DNA from: Synechococcus sp. PCC 7502
GTDB lineage: Bacteria; Cyanobacteriota; Cyanobacteriia; Pseudanabaenales; Pseudanabaenaceae
Length of the DNA: 64,000 nt
Reading direction: 5' to 3'
NCBI RefSeq assembly: GCF_000317085.1
Contig: NC_019702.1
Location: 464,394 to 528,393, forward strand
In this document: piece by piece, positions 25,960 to 38,045 of the stretch
Numbering within the stretch: the stretch's first letter is position 1
Layout of the letters: the number at the start of each line of letters is the position of its first letter
Position numbers and translations under genes: made by a program
The notes under the pieces: model-generated
The model's database searches: none
What the model was told of the DNA's origin: nothing
What the model saw: only the letters and a program-made list of their open reading frames with translations

Positions 25960-27356
25960 TGCCCAACAATTTTTTAGATTCCCAATTCAGTAGTCAATTT
26001 AATAGTCAATTAAACAGCCAATTTATTAAGCCAGATGGTTCCAATCGAGAAGTGATCCGCCAAATGGGTTATGCGTTTGTGGACTTAATTACGGATGAGG
26101 TGTTGGCTAATCAGTCCCAAGATTTTGTGAAGGATGCCTCGGTATTAAAATTAGATATTCCCAAGGTGGGTATGGATTGGCAAGATTTGCTCCTAGAAGT
26201 GCGATCGCAGGTATTACCCCGTAGTCTTAACCTTAACAATCCCCGTTATATGGGACACATGGATAGCGTACCTTTAGCAATTACGATTTGGGCGGATGCT
26301 TTAGCCAGTGCCATTAATAACAATATGCTTAGTAGTGAGTTGGCTCCACTATTTACCCGCATTGAGGCAGATTTAATGTCATGGTTTGGACAGTTATTTG
26401 GTTTGGGCGATTGCAGTTTCGGCACATTAACCAGTGGTGGCAGTTTGGCGAATATTACGGCATTGTTAATAGCACGCAATCATAAACTTCCTGAAATTAA
26501 ATCCGATGGGATTAAGAATAGTATTAATGATAAATTAGTCGCTTTTATTTCCGATGCTGCCCATACTTCCTTTGATAAGGGCATGAACGTGATTGGACTG
26601 GGTAGTAAAAATTTGATCAGGGTCGAAACTAATGCTTCAGGACAGGTTAAGCCAGATATTTTAGAGGCAAAGATTCAAGAGCAGTTAAAGTTAGGTAATA
26701 TTCCTTTTTTGGTCGGGGCGATCGCAGGTACAACGATTACAGGGGTAGTAGATCATATTCAATCAGTTGGAGAAATCGCTCGGAAATATAATTGTTGGTT
26801 TCATGTGGATGCCGCCTACGGAGGAGCCGCAATCCTTTCCCCCAAATGGCAACATTTATTATCTGGCATAGAACAAGCAGACTCTATTACCTTTAATCCC
26901 CAAAAATGGATGTGGATTGCCCGCACCTGTGCCATGCTCTTGGTTAACGATCGACAGCACTTAATTGATGGCTTTGATCATACACTGCCCTATATGGCGG
27001 ATAATTCCTTAAATTTTGGTAATTTTAACTTGCAGGGAACAAGGCGCACGGATAGTTTAAAACTCTGGCTGGCGTTGCGATCGCTAGGTTTAGATGGTTA
27101 CGCTCAACTTATAGATAACTCCATGCACAAAGCTCAGGCATTAAGAGTGTGGGTTGATAATTCTGCTGATTTGGAACTAGTTTGTGAACCGACGATGAAT
27201 ATTGTCTGTATACGATCGCTTAATCCCGATCTAGATAATAGGAAACTCCGCCAACAATGGATTGATCAGGGTAAGTTATGGTTATCTTTACCACTATGGC
27301 AGGGAGAACGCATTCTTAAAGCTGTAGTTCTGCATCCCTATGCTCAGTGGGATTAA
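25959..27356 (+). CDS. Group II PLP-dependent amino acid decarboxylase
   Basis: A 465-residue fold-type I decarboxylase. The PLP pocket is recognisable in G-T-L-T-S-G-G-S-L-A-N (about 150-160), F-H-V-D-A-A-Y-G-G (about 280-288) and the Schiff-base lysine in N-P-Q-K-W-M (about 312). This matches the glutamate/diaminobutyrate/aromatic decarboxylase group. Substrate cannot be read from sequence. It begins with the overlap TAATG at 25959, and its N-terminus carries repeated S-Q-F/N-S-Q units (S-Q-F-S-S-Q-F-N-S-Q) of low complexity. Confidence 0.85.
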   Translation: MPNNFLDSQFSSQFNSQLNSQFIKPDGSNREVIRQMGYAFVDLITDEVLANQSQDFVKDASVLKLDIPKVGMDWQDLLLEVRSQVLPRSLNLNNPRYMGHMDSVPLAITIWADALASAINNNMLSSELAPLFTRIEADLMSWFGQLFGLGDCSFGTLTSGGSLANITALLIARNHKLPEIKSDGIKNSINDKLVAFISDAAHTSFDKGMNVIGLGSKNLIRVETNASGQVKPDILEAKIQEQLKLGNIPFLVGAIAGTTITGVVDHIQSVGEIARKYNCWFHVDAAYGGAAILSPKWQHLLSGIEQADSITFNPQKWMWIARTCAMLLVNDRQHLIDGFDHTLPYMADNSLNFGNFNLQGTRRTDSLKLWLALRSLGLDGYAQLIDNSMHKAQALRVWVDNSADLELVCEPTMNIVCIRSLNPDLDNRKLRQQWIDQGKLWLSLPLWQGERILKAVVLHPYAQWD

Positions 27357-27417
27357 GCACTTGATCCTTGGAGTCATTAAAACTATCTATAGAACTTAAG
27401 TTTGGGCTTTTAGTAGA

Positions 27418-28803
27418 TTATTTGCCAATACAAAATTTACTAAAGATTGTATCTAAGACTGATTCAGTAATCTCTTCACCTGTGATTTGTCCCAAGGCAT
27501 GAATAGCTTCGCGCAGATCGATTGTCCAAAAGTCCAGAGGTAGAGCGATCGCTCCTAAAACTCTTTCCAAAGCTTGGACTGCTGTTAATAAACTTGCCTT
27601 TTGTCTTTGATTAATCGCAACTTCCAAATTAGCGGAACTGATTGAGCCTTGATGGACAGAATTAAGAATAGCTAACTCCAATTGATCAATGCCTTGAGCA
27701 AGGGCAGCCGCCGTATAGACAATGGGCTTTTTCTCAAAAACTGATGGCAGTATGGGCGGATAAGTTGGTAAATCCATTTTATTAATTACTAAAATTATGG
27801 GGTGATCGCCATCTGTCTTTAAGTCAGTAATTAGTTCATAAATTTCTTGATCCTGATCTGTCCAGCCAATTTGGGCATCAATTACCAGTAAAACTAAATC
27901 AGCAGACTTTACGCTAATTAGCGATCGCTCCACACCAATTTTTTCCACAATATCCTCCGTCGCTCGAATCCCCGCCGTATCCAAAACCGTAACGGGAATA
28001 CCGCTGACAATTAGCTGAGAATCCACCACATCACGGGTGGTACCAGGAAGATCGGTGACGATTGCCCGATCAGTTTGACTCCAAGCATTTAGTAAGCTAG
28101 ATTTACCGACATTTGGTCGCCCTGCGATCGCAATTTTTAAGCCCGAACGTAATAGTTGTCCTCGATCTGCGGTTGCCATTAATGTATGTGCCTGATCGGT
28201 CACTTCCTGTAAATCCCTGAGTAGATTATCCAGATTTAAAGGGACTAAATCATCATCGAAATCTATTCTTGCTTCTATTTCCGCCAGAATATCTACACAT
28301 TTAGCCCGCATTTGGCGAATGGGATGTGCTAATTTCCCTTGGAGGGAGGCGATCGCAGTTTGGGCGGCTTGGGGAGATTTTGCCCCGACTAATTCTTGAA
28401 TACTTTCCGCTTGGGTTAAATCGATTCTGCCATTCAGAAATGCCCTTAAACTAAACTCACCTGCTTCGGCTAGTCTTGCTCCTTGTTCTAAACAAAGATT
28501 TAATACCCTTTGTACGGGCATAATGCCACCATGACAATGGAACTCAATCACATCTTCACGGGTAAAGGAGCGCGGAGCTTTCATTATGAGCATGAGGCTT
28601 TCATCAATTACTTCCTTCGTAACTGGATGTTTAATATAGCCGTAGAGAATGCGATGGGTTTCCCAAATTTGATTATTTGAATTATGAAAAAGAGAACGGG
28701 CAATTACTTCGGATTTAGAACCTGATAACCTAACTATACCAACACTTCCTTGTTCTGGAGCTATGGCAGTGGCGATCGCTGCGATCGTGTCATGATGATT
28801 CAT
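27418..28803 (-). CDS. mnmE: tRNA uridine-5-carboxymethylaminomethyl GTPase MnmE
   Basis: A 461-residue protein with MnmE architecture. An N-terminal folate-binding domain opens [19 protein letters not shown] helical domain contains an inserted G domain: [10 protein letters not shown] (P-loop, near 227), D-L-P-G-T-T-R-D (switch), D-T-A-G-I-R and N-K-M-D. The C-terminal F-C-I-G-K holds the catalytic cysteine. With MnmG it modifies wobble uridines in tRNA. It lies 20 bases downstream of trpE on the same strand. Confidence 0.96.
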   Translation of the reverse strand: MNHHDTIAAIATAIAPEQGSVGIVRLSGSKSEVIARSLFHNSNNQIWETHRILYGYIKHPVTKEVIDESLMLIMKAPRSFTREDVIEFHCHGGIMPVQRVLNLCLEQGARLAEAGEFSLRAFLNGRIDLTQAESIQELVGAKSPQAAQTAIASLQGKLAHPIRQMRAKCVDILAEIEARIDFDDDLVPLNLDNLLRDLQEVTDQAHTLMATADRGQLLRSGLKIAIAGRPNVGKSSLLNAWSQTDRAIVTDLPGTTRDVVDSQLIVSGIPVTVLDTAGIRATEDIVEKIGVERSLISVKSADLVLLVIDAQIGWTDQDQEIYELITDLKTDGDHPIILVINKMDLPTYPPILPSVFEKKPIVYTAAALAQGIDQLELAILNSVHQGSISSANLEVAINQRQKASLLTAVQALERVLGAIALPLDFWTIDLREAIHALGQITGEEITESVLDTIFSKFCIGK

Positions 28804-28823
28804 TAATTTAATTAAGTCTATGT

Positions 28824-30344
28824 TTATGGTGGGAAGGGAGTATTTGGGGTAATTCCTAAACCTCGGATTGCTTCCAACATCCCTTTCGCTTTATTTAGAG
28901 TTTCTTGATATTCCATTTTTGGATCGGAATCGGCAACTATACCTGCCCCTGCTTGGACGCTGAGAACTCCATCTTTGACAATCATTGTCCGAATAGTGAT
29001 GGCAGTATTTAATTGTCCTTCAAAGTCGTAATAGCCATACGCCCCAGCATAGGTACCTCGGCGATCGCCCTCTAGGTTATGAATAATTTCCATAGCTCGA
29101 ATTTTAGGCGCACCACTGACCGTACCCGCAGGGAAACAAGCAGCCAGTAAATCCCAAGCGGTTTTATCGGGTTTAAGTTCACCCACAACATTACTAACAA
29201 TGTGCATGACATGGGAATAACGTTCAATGGTCATCAACTCATCCACAACTACTGTGCCGCTTTGACATACTCGCCCTAGATCATTTCTACCCAAGTCAAC
29301 TAACATGACGTGTTCGGACACTTCCTTGGGATCATTAAGTAGGTCTTCAGCTAATGCCAAATCTTCGGCTATGGTTTGTCCACGGGGTCTAGTGCCTGCG
29401 ATCGGGCGGACGGTGGCTTTAGTTTTCCCATCAATTTTATCTGCTTTAACCATCACCTCTGGACTAGAACCAATTACCTGCCAATCGCCAAAATTAAGGT
29501 ATGCCATGTAGGGGGAGGGATTGACTATGCACAGGGAACGGTACAAATTAAAAGGATCACTACTATAGGGAGTGGAAAAACGCTGAGATAGTACCACTTG
29601 GAAAATATCCCCCGCCTTAATATGCTCTTTTGCCTTTTCTACACCCTGCTGGAATGCTTCGGCAGTAAAATTACTGGAAAAATTTACAGGTGGTTGAGTC
29701 TTAGGGTTTGTCCAATTCAGAATATTCTGCTCATAATTAAAAGGCGATCGCAATTTAGCAATTAATAAACTCACTCGATCACAGGCATTTTCATAGGCAA
29801 TTTTAGGATCGGTATGATTGCGTAAATCCGCATAGGCGATCGCCCAAATTTTGCGTTTAACCTGATCAAATACTAATAAACTATCAATCTGCATCCACAG
29901 TCCATCGGGCAGATCATGATCTCCACAGGCATACACTGGTACCCTTGGCTCAATCCATTTAATTAATTCATAGCCCCAAAATCCAATTAAGCCACCCGTG
30001 GGGAAATCTAATAACTTCACAGGTTTAATCGGTTCTAAACAAGCAGCTAAATGCTCTAGCGGGTTGCCAATATGAGTTTCAGTGGTGCCATCTCGCCAAG
30101 TTTGGATCGTGCGATCGCCCCGTGCCTCTAGTCTCCACAATGGATCACAGCCTAATAAGCTATAGCGTCCTATCCGTTCTCCACCTTCCACTGATTCCAG
30201 TAAAAAACTATAGGGCTGTCCTGCACATACCCGATACCACGCCGCCACAGGTGTATCCATATCTGCCACTAATTCTTGGTAAACAGGAATGAAATTACCG
30301 TTCTGGCAAAGTTGAGAAAAATCAGAGAAGCTAGGCAGAGTCAT
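28824..30344 (-). CDS. trpE: Anthranilate synthase component I
   Basis: A 506-residue chorismate-using enzyme that makes anthranilate, the first step to tryptophan. It carries the feedback-site motif S-F-L-L-E-S (about 46-51), where tryptophan binds in the family. The chorismate domain has [27 protein letters not shown] and [10 protein letters not shown]. The glutaminase TrpG is not fused and not in the window. The 130-base leader region holds a short GTCTC/GAGAC hairpin (30371-30389) but no Trp-codon leader peptide. Confidence 0.94.
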   Translation of the reverse strand: MTLPSFSDFSQLCQNGNFIPVYQELVADMDTPVAAWYRVCAGQPYSFLLESVEGGERIGRYSLLGCDPLWRLEARGDRTIQTWRDGTTETHIGNPLEHLAACLEPIKPVKLLDFPTGGLIGFWGYELIKWIEPRVPVYACGDHDLPDGLWMQIDSLLVFDQVKRKIWAIAYADLRNHTDPKIAYENACDRVSLLIAKLRSPFNYEQNILNWTNPKTQPPVNFSSNFTAEAFQQGVEKAKEHIKAGDIFQVVLSQRFSTPYSSDPFNLYRSLCIVNPSPYMAYLNFGDWQVIGSSPEVMVKADKIDGKTKATVRPIAGTRPRGQTIAEDLALAEDLLNDPKEVSEHVMLVDLGRNDLGRVCQSGTVVVDELMTIERYSHVMHIVSNVVGELKPDKTAWDLLAACFPAGTVSGAPKIRAMEIIHNLEGDRRGTYAGAYGYYDFEGQLNTAITIRTMIVKDGVLSVQAGAGIVADSDPKMEYQETLNKAKGMLEAIRGLGITPNTPFPP

Positions 30345-30474
30345 GGGATTTTAGCAAGATGTTATTAGAAGTCTCACGGATTCAGAGACCTAATTAATTA
30401 TTAATTCTATGTATTAATTCTATGGTTATCAGGGATCAAATCATAGCGAGCTTTGTGATTGCTTTCCTTCTTGC

Positions 30475-30684
30475 TTATTTTCTGAGGACAGAAGTAATGA
30501 TCACAGTGATAGTAGCGGAAGCGATGAGGCTAAAGGCAAGTTGAACTACCCATTGCGTAGCTTTCTGGTAATTGTCAAACTTATCATTAAATGCCTTATT
30601 CTCTGAAGATAAAGCATCAAGCTTAGTTAATATTTCCCTAAGATAACCATCATTGTCCACTTTTTCTTCTTGTGTAGATGTCAT
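30475..30684 (-). CDS. Small coiled-coil membrane protein
   Basis: A 69-residue protein. The first 40 residues are charged and heptad-like (L-R-E-I-L-T-K-L-D-A-L-S-S-E-N-K-A-F-N), followed by one hydrophobic helix (about 46-66, V-V-Q-L-A-F-S-L-I-A-S-A-T-I-T-V-I-I) and a basic end. The plan resembles small XhlA/holin-accessory type proteins, but no phage genes are nearby. GGAG precedes the ATG by about 10 bases. Function unknown. Confidence 0.55.
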   Translation of the reverse strand: MTSTQEEKVDNDGYLREILTKLDALSSENKAFNDKFDNYQKATQWVVQLAFSLIASATITVIITSVLRK

Positions 30685-30828
30685 AATCCATAAATCTCCG
30701 TATGTTACTTACTATCGTTAGAATTACCAACTAATTTAATTCTAGTTGATTCTACTTGAGCCTGATTCTTACTAAACTTGCTGTCAAACACTTTGCTAGA
30801 ATAACTGCGCCATCGTTACTCACTACCC

Positions 30829-32604
30829 ATGCTAAAAGCTTATAGATATTCTGTTCCTACTACTGTTCTAGCGATCGCCTTAACTAGTCAATTAATCGCA
30901 ATCAATCCTAGTTATGCTGAGCAGGGCAGGACAATTCAGCTTAATGGACAACCTTGGGTAGGGCAGTGGATTAAAGATAATTCCAGTATTTACCTCCAAG
31001 ATGATTGGATGCGGGTCGCCTTGGGCATAGAACTCATGGATAGCGATCGCCCCCAAGCACAAAGATTACGGTGGTTTTCCGTGCCATTTTTTGCCGCCGT
31101 TACCTACGATCAGCCTGTGCAAAGACGGTTTTTAGATATTAAGGATATTTCTAAAGAGTGGCGGACAGAGATTGTTGGTGAAATTTTACGCATCTCTACT
31201 CCCAATAGTTTGATCAGTTCTATTCGCCGTTCTAAACAAAACTATGGACAGAACTTTGGCAAAAATCTTGGTGATCGGATCGTAATTGATCTAGATCGGG
31301 CAACTCCGTGGCAAGTGCAACGAGATAAAAATGTCATTAGTTTAGCGATCGCTGCGGACTTAGCTGCTAATCTCCCCAAATCCTTAAATAATCAATCGGG
31401 AAATCTGGTCAAAGCCGTTGAAATTCAATCTGAACCCAAGCAGACTATTATTAAAATTCAGACTACCCAGCCAATTACCCCTACAATTCAAACCCTTGGT
31501 AATCCCTATCGACTGATCGTAGATATTCAGCCCACCTATCAACCGCCCGATCTAACAATTGCTTGGGCAAAAGGTTTAATTCGTAAGCAACAAACCGTTA
31601 CCCTAGTTGAGGCGGGGCAACCCTTACGATTTTCCGTAAATTCCTTAATTGTGAACTTAAAAGAACCCAGTATTTCCATGCGACCAATTTGGAGTGATCC
31701 CGATGGTATGGTTGGGACTTCATCTTTGCGGGCGATCGCTGAGGTTTGGCAAGCAGCAGGGGCAATTAATGGTGGGTTTTTCAACCGTGATCGAAAAATG
31801 CCCGTGGGCGCAATTAGAGAAAGTAAACGCTGGATGGCTGGAGGAGTATTAACCCGTGGCGCAGTGGCATGGAATCCATCAGGTAATGTATTTATGGATC
31901 GCCTGATTTTTGGGGAAGAAATTATCACTAACCAAGGCAATATTGCTTTAACCCATCTAAATAGTGGCTTTGTCCAAAATGGTTTAGCACGATATACCCC
32001 TAACTGGGGATTGACCTATACCCCCCTAACCGAGAATGAAGTAATTTTTGTCATCACAGGCGATCGCATCACCGCTCAATTGCAATCAGGAGCAGCAGGT
32101 GACGGTAAAATTAATATTCCTGATAATGGTTATCTGCTTGTGGCACGCAAGTCCCCAGAGCTTTTATCCCGACTATCTGTGGGAGATCAAATTAAAGGAA
32201 TCACCAATATTAAACCCGAAGCGTTTAGTGATTTTCCCAATATCCTCGGAGCTGGACCACTCTTACTTAAAAATGGAAACCTCGTCCTTGATGCTGCCTT
32301 AGAACGCTTTTTACCTCCCTTTGATACCCGTGGAGCCTCTCGTAGTGCGATCGCTACAACTAATATTCCCGCACAAGTTCTCCTGACCACAATTCAAGCT
32401 ACACCCGAGGGCATCCTACCCAGTCTTAGACAAACCGCAGATATTCTTAAGAAAATGGGGGCAGTCAATGCTCTAAATCTTGATGGTGGCGGCTCTACAA
32501 CTTTATACTTAGGCGGAGCTATATTGAATCGTTCAGTGGGTAGCGTTGCGCCTGTACATAATGGACTGGGCATTTTTATTAATTCTACGGAATCCCTAAG
32601 ATAA
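30829..32604 (+). CDS. Exported phosphodiester glycosidase (NAGPA-domain) protein
   Basis: A 591-residue protein with a signal peptide (about 5-30, ending S-Y-A-E-Q). An AMIN-like beta region (about 75-240) and a C-terminal phosphodiester glycosidase/NAGPA domain (about 285-590) follow. The latter shows G-G-F-F-N-R-D-R-K-M-P-V-G, N-L-D-G-G-G-S-T-T-L-Y and A-P-V-H-N-G-L-G. Bacterial members are thought to hydrolyse phosphodiester-linked sugars in the envelope. The AMIN-like front part suggests cell-wall attachment. rnhB follows 23 bases later. Confidence 0.85.
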   Translation: MLKAYRYSVPTTVLAIALTSQLIAINPSYAEQGRTIQLNGQPWVGQWIKDNSSIYLQDDWMRVALGIELMDSDRPQAQRLRWFSVPFFAAVTYDQPVQRRFLDIKDISKEWRTEIVGEILRISTPNSLISSIRRSKQNYGQNFGKNLGDRIVIDLDRATPWQVQRDKNVISLAIAADLAANLPKSLNNQSGNLVKAVEIQSEPKQTIIKIQTTQPITPTIQTLGNPYRLIVDIQPTYQPPDLTIAWAKGLIRKQQTVTLVEAGQPLRFSVNSLIVNLKEPSISMRPIWSDPDGMVGTSSLRAIAEVWQAAGAINGGFFNRDRKMPVGAIRESKRWMAGGVLTRGAVAWNPSGNVFMDRLIFGEEIITNQGNIALTHLNSGFVQNGLARYTPNWGLTYTPLTENEVIFVITGDRITAQLQSGAAGDGKINIPDNGYLLVARKSPELLSRLSVGDQIKGITNIKPEAFSDFPNILGAGPLLLKNGNLVLDAALERFLPPFDTRGASRSAIATTNIPAQVLLTTIQATPEGILPSLRQTADILKKMGAVNALNLDGGGSTTLYLGGAILNRSVGSVAPVHNGLGIFINSTESLR

Positions 32605-32627
32605 TCACTCACATAACCTTTCACAAT

Positions 32628-33206
32628 ATGGAAACAGGTGTCGATGAAGTTGGTAGAGGAGCAATTTTTGGCGTGGTTGTGGCAGGGGCAGTTACCATAC
32701 CCGATCATCAGTTTGACTACCTGAAGAGTATGGGGGTTAAAGATAGCAAAAAACTTAGTCCTAACCAAAGAGCTAAATTAGATCGGGTTATTCGTGCCGT
32801 AGCCGATTGTGGCATTGGCTTAGCCACAGTTGCTGAAATTGAAGAGCTTAATATTCTTAACGCTAGCCTTCTGGCAATGGAACGGGCGATCGCTCAACTA
32901 AATACTTTTCCAGCCCATTGTTTCATAGATGGCAATCAACGCCTTAAATTTCAGGAAATTCCCATGATTCCCCACACCACCGTTATTAAGGGTGATTCCA
33001 TTTACCTATCCATAGCAGCAGCTAGTATTATTGCCAAGGTATGGCGCGATCGCCTGATTACAGAACTGGCACAGGAATATCCTAAATATGATCTAGCCCG
33101 AAATAAAGGCTATGCCACTCAAAGACATCGAGATGCACTTTCAATCTATGGCATCACTAATTTGCATCGTCAGTCCTTTTGTACTAATTTCTTAGCCGCA
33201 AAATAG
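32628..33206 (+). CDS. rnhB: Ribonuclease HII
   Basis: A 192-residue RNase HII, which removes ribonucleotides from DNA. Catalytic acids are in G-V-D-E-V-G-R-G (Asp6, Glu7), the Asp of F-I-D-G-N-Q-R and a C-terminal Asp in the H-R-D-A-L region. The start is very close to the first catalytic residue. Where most family members read G-P-V-V, this one reads F-G-V-V-V, a small departure. It may be co-transcribed with the glycosidase gene. Confidence 0.93.
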   Translation: METGVDEVGRGAIFGVVVAGAVTIPDHQFDYLKSMGVKDSKKLSPNQRAKLDRVIRAVADCGIGLATVAEIEELNILNASLLAMERAIAQLNTFPAHCFIDGNQRLKFQEIPMIPHTTVIKGDSIYLSIAAASIIAKVWRDRLITELAQEYPKYDLARNKGYATQRHRDALSIYGITNLHRQSFCTNFLAAK

Positions 33207-33231
33207 CTTAAAAATAACAAGCAATCAGAAT

Positions 33232-33549
33232 TTAAAGCCAAGCAGTCAGGCGATCGTAGAGCTTGTCAGTCGGAATTACGCCTTCAATTCGATCCACAGG
33301 CTGTCCATTTTTAAAAATCACCATAGTCGGCAAAGCACTAATTTTATATTGGGTAGCAAGGGCGGGATAGGTATCGGTGTTAATTTTGACAACTTGAGCT
33401 TGATCCTTAACCTTTGCACTTACTTGCTCTAAAATTCCTGCCATAATTTGACAGGGACCACACCAAGGAGCGTAGAAATCAACTAAAAGTGGTAGTTCTG
33501 AACCTTCAATTAATTCCTCAAAACTATTAAATTGCTTTTTGACAGACAT
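33232..33549 (-). CDS. trxA: Thioredoxin
   Basis: A 105-residue classic thioredoxin with active site W-C-G-P-C (near residue 30) in F-Y-A-P-W-C-G-P-C and the cis-proline loop A-L-P-T-M. It reduces protein disulphides in the cytosol. A TTG at 33555 is in frame, but GAGG lies 8 bases before the ATG at 33549, which I choose. The N-terminus and the C-terminal helix differ from the abundant m-type, so it may be an x/y- or b-like isoform; that cannot be settled here. Confidence 0.92.
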   Translation of the reverse strand: MSVKKQFNSFEELIEGSELPLLVDFYAPWCGPCQIMAGILEQVSAKVKDQAQVVKINTDTYPALATQYKISALPTMVIFKNGQPVDRIEGVIPTDKLYDRLTAWL

Positions 33550-33729
33550 ACGCAAGACCTCATGATTTCTACACTTATTTTACTACTACCAGTCAAGACG
33601 AGTAAATGCGATTTGCGTAACTTTAGAGTAACAATAGAGAGATATGCTTTGGTTTTGACTCCTAGTTATCTCTGAATCAAGATGTCCAAATCAAGTCTAG
33701 TATGTACTTTTGGGTAGTTAAGGTAATTA

Positions 33730-35175
33730 ATGAAAGAAGAATTATTAGTACAGCTAGCTAAGTCTCTTTTATATGAAAAAGCTTTAGTCAAGTTAGATGG
33801 AAAATTTGTTGGGGCGATCGCTTCAATTCCCAAAAATAAAAATAGTCAAGACTTGAACTACAACGAAGTTTTTATTCGGGATAATGTGCCTGTTATGATT
33901 TATCTATTACTTGAGGGAAAGTATGAGATTGTCAGACATTTTTTAAATACCTGTCTAAGGTTGCAGAGCAGTCAATTCCAAACTAGAGGGATATTTCCTA
34001 CCAGTTTTGCCGAGATTGAGGGAAAGTTAGTTGCTGATTATGGACAAAGAGCAATTGGAAGGGTTTGTTCAGTAGATGCCAGTTTATGGTGGGTAATTTT
34101 AGCTTATATCTATGTGAAAAAATCTGGCGATCGCACTTGGGCAGCTACCTTTGAAGTTCAGAGCGGTATCCAACATCTACTCAATTTAATTCTGCATCCC
34201 TCCTTCCGTGATTCTCCTACCCTATTCGTACCCGATGGGGCATTTATGATTGATCGAGCGCTGGATGTGTGGGGAAATCCTGTGGAAATCCAAGTGCTTC
34301 TGTATGGTGCCCTCCTAAGTGCTGTGGGCTTAATTCAAGTTGATTTAGAAGAGAAAGGATATACCGATTGCCAATCTTCGGCTAGTGCTTTAATTGATCG
34401 ACAACTCTATCAAAAATCCTATGCGATCGCTTGGCTAAAAAATCTGAGAAGCTATATGCTCAAGCATTATTGGGTTAATTCCAAAATCGTCCAAACTCTG
34501 CGCCGTCGCCCCACGGAACAATATGGAGATAGTGTTACTAATGAATACAATATCCAAACTGAAACCATTCCCCATTGGTTACAGGAGTGGTTAGGCGATC
34601 AGGGGGGATATTTAATTGGTAATGTACGCACGGGCAGACCTGATTTTCGTTTTTTTACCCTCGGGAACTGTCTAGGGGCAACCTTTGATTTAATTAGTCC
34701 CGCCCAACAGCGATCGCTTTTCCATTTAATGTGCCAAAATCAGACAGCTTTATTTGCCCAAATGCCTTTAAGAATATGCCATCCCCCGTTGGATAATGAG
34801 GACTGGCGTAAAAAAACGGGATACGATCGCAAAAATCTACCTTGGTGTTATCACAATGCGGGACATTGGCCCTGTCTATTTTGGTTTTTTGTGATTGCTA
34901 CTTTGCGCCATAAATGCCATCAATCTTCTGTCGATCATCTGGGGATCGATATTTTGTTACAAGATAACTACGAACTCTTGGCAAGAAGGTTACCCCAGCA
35001 GAATTGGGCAGAGTATTTTGATGGACCAAATGGGGTTTGGGTCGGTCAACAGGCAAGACTATATCAAACTTGGACAATTGTCGGATTTTTATTAACCCAT
35101 CACTTCCTAAAAGTGAATCCAGAAGATACTAATATTATGGACTTACCAAGTCTGAAGGATATCGAAAATGCTTAA
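33730..35175 (+). CDS. invA: Neutral/alkaline invertase (GH100)
   Basis: A 481-residue glycoside hydrolase of family GH100, which splits sucrose to glucose and fructose in the cytoplasm. Conserved stretches include F-I-R-D-N-V-P-V-M-I-Y (about 48-58), G-R-V-C-S-V-D-A-S-L-W-W with the catalytic Asp, the G-R-P-D-F-R-F-F-T-L-G-N loop and W-C-Y-H-N-A-G-H-W-P. Length matches cyanobacterial InvA. Its last 8 bases overlap the sucrose-phosphate phosphatase gene, so an enzyme that makes sucrose and one that breaks it down are coupled. Confidence 0.93.
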   Translation: MKEELLVQLAKSLLYEKALVKLDGKFVGAIASIPKNKNSQDLNYNEVFIRDNVPVMIYLLLEGKYEIVRHFLNTCLRLQSSQFQTRGIFPTSFAEIEGKLVADYGQRAIGRVCSVDASLWWVILAYIYVKKSGDRTWAATFEVQSGIQHLLNLILHPSFRDSPTLFVPDGAFMIDRALDVWGNPVEIQVLLYGALLSAVGLIQVDLEEKGYTDCQSSASALIDRQLYQKSYAIAWLKNLRSYMLKHYWVNSKIVQTLRRRPTEQYGDSVTNEYNIQTETIPHWLQEWLGDQGGYLIGNVRTGRPDFRFFTLGNCLGATFDLISPAQQRSLFHLMCQNQTALFAQMPLRICHPPLDNEDWRKKTGYDRKNLPWCYHNAGHWPCLFWFFVIATLRHKCHQSSVDHLGIDILLQDNYELLARRLPQQNWAEYFDGPNGVWVGQQARLYQTWTIVGFLLTHHFLKVNPEDTNIMDLPSLKDIENA

Positions 35176-35914
35176 TTTTCAGACCAGTAAACTTTTAGAA
35201 GCCAATCGCCTATTAATTTCTGATATTGATCATACTTTACTAGGCGATCGCATTGCGCTAAAGGAACTCATTGATTATCTGCAATCATCAGAAATTGCCT
35301 TTGGTGTCGCTACTGGGCGTTCGATTGAAAGTGCTAAACAAATTCTTGAAGAATGGGAAGTTCCATTTCCTGATCTATGGATTACATCGGTTGGTAGCGA
35401 AATTCATTATGGAGAAGCTACGCAAGTAGATAATGATTGGGGCGAACATATTCATGATCAATGGCAACCTGAACTAGTGTGCGAGGCGATCGCTAAGTTA
35501 TCAGGAATTAAGCTGCAAAGTGCTGAAGGACAACGCACCCACAAAATCAGTTATCTTGTTGATCCCACAAAATCACCTTCGATTAGCGAAATTCAATCAC
35601 ATCTGCGGCAACATCAGCTTCAAGTTCAAGCAATTTATTCCCATCAGGAATTCTTAGATATACTGCCCCTAAGGGCTTCTAAAGGTAATGCGGTGAGTTA
35701 TTGTGCAAATAAATGGAACTTCTCAATGGAAAAAATCTTAGTAGCAGGAGACTCAGGCAATGATGAGCAAATGCTGACTAGTGGAGCAAATGCCGTAGTC
35801 GTAGGAAACTATAGTTCAGAATTAGAAAAATTGCGTGGACGGGATCAGATATACTTCGCTAATGATAAGTATGCTCAAGGGATTTTAGAGGCGATAGCCC
35901 ACTATAAGTTTTGA
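35168..35914 (+). CDS. Sucrose-phosphate phosphatase
   Basis: A 248-residue HAD-superfamily hydrolase. The nucleophile motif is S-D-I-D-H-T-L-L-G (about 17-25), the second motif is T-G-R-S-I-E-S, and the last is A-G-D-S-G-N-D-E-Q-M-L. The arrangement matches sucrose-6-phosphate phosphatase, which completes sucrose synthesis. It overlaps invA by 8 bases. No sucrose-phosphate synthase gene is in the window. Other Cof-type HAD phosphatases are possible, but the invertase neighbour favours sucrose. Confidence 0.85.
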   Translation: MLNFQTSKLLEANRLLISDIDHTLLGDRIALKELIDYLQSSEIAFGVATGRSIESAKQILEEWEVPFPDLWITSVGSEIHYGEATQVDNDWGEHIHDQWQPELVCEAIAKLSGIKLQSAEGQRTHKISYLVDPTKSPSISEIQSHLRQHQLQVQAIYSHQEFLDILPLRASKGNAVSYCANKWNFSMEKILVAGDSGNDEQMLTSGANAVVVGNYSSELEKLRGRDQIYFANDKYAQGILEAIAHYKF

Positions 35915-35929
35915 ATCTAAAGGGATAAA

Positions 35930-37972
<2,043 letters not shown>

Positions 37973-38045
37973 TTATTGATGATGCAACGATAGAATTTAA
38001 TTCTAATTGAGGAATAAATCTACAAATCCCCTAACTTGTAATTTT

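Noticed and set aside
30345-30474. Possible trp attenuator upstream of trpE
   Set aside because: Only a 5-bp GTCTC/GAGAC stem is seen, with no T run and no leader peptide with tryptophan codons.
33638-33673. AGAGATA/TATCTCT inverted repeat upstream of invA
   Set aside because: Seven base pairs around a 22-base loop in AT-rich DNA is weak, and no signal follows.
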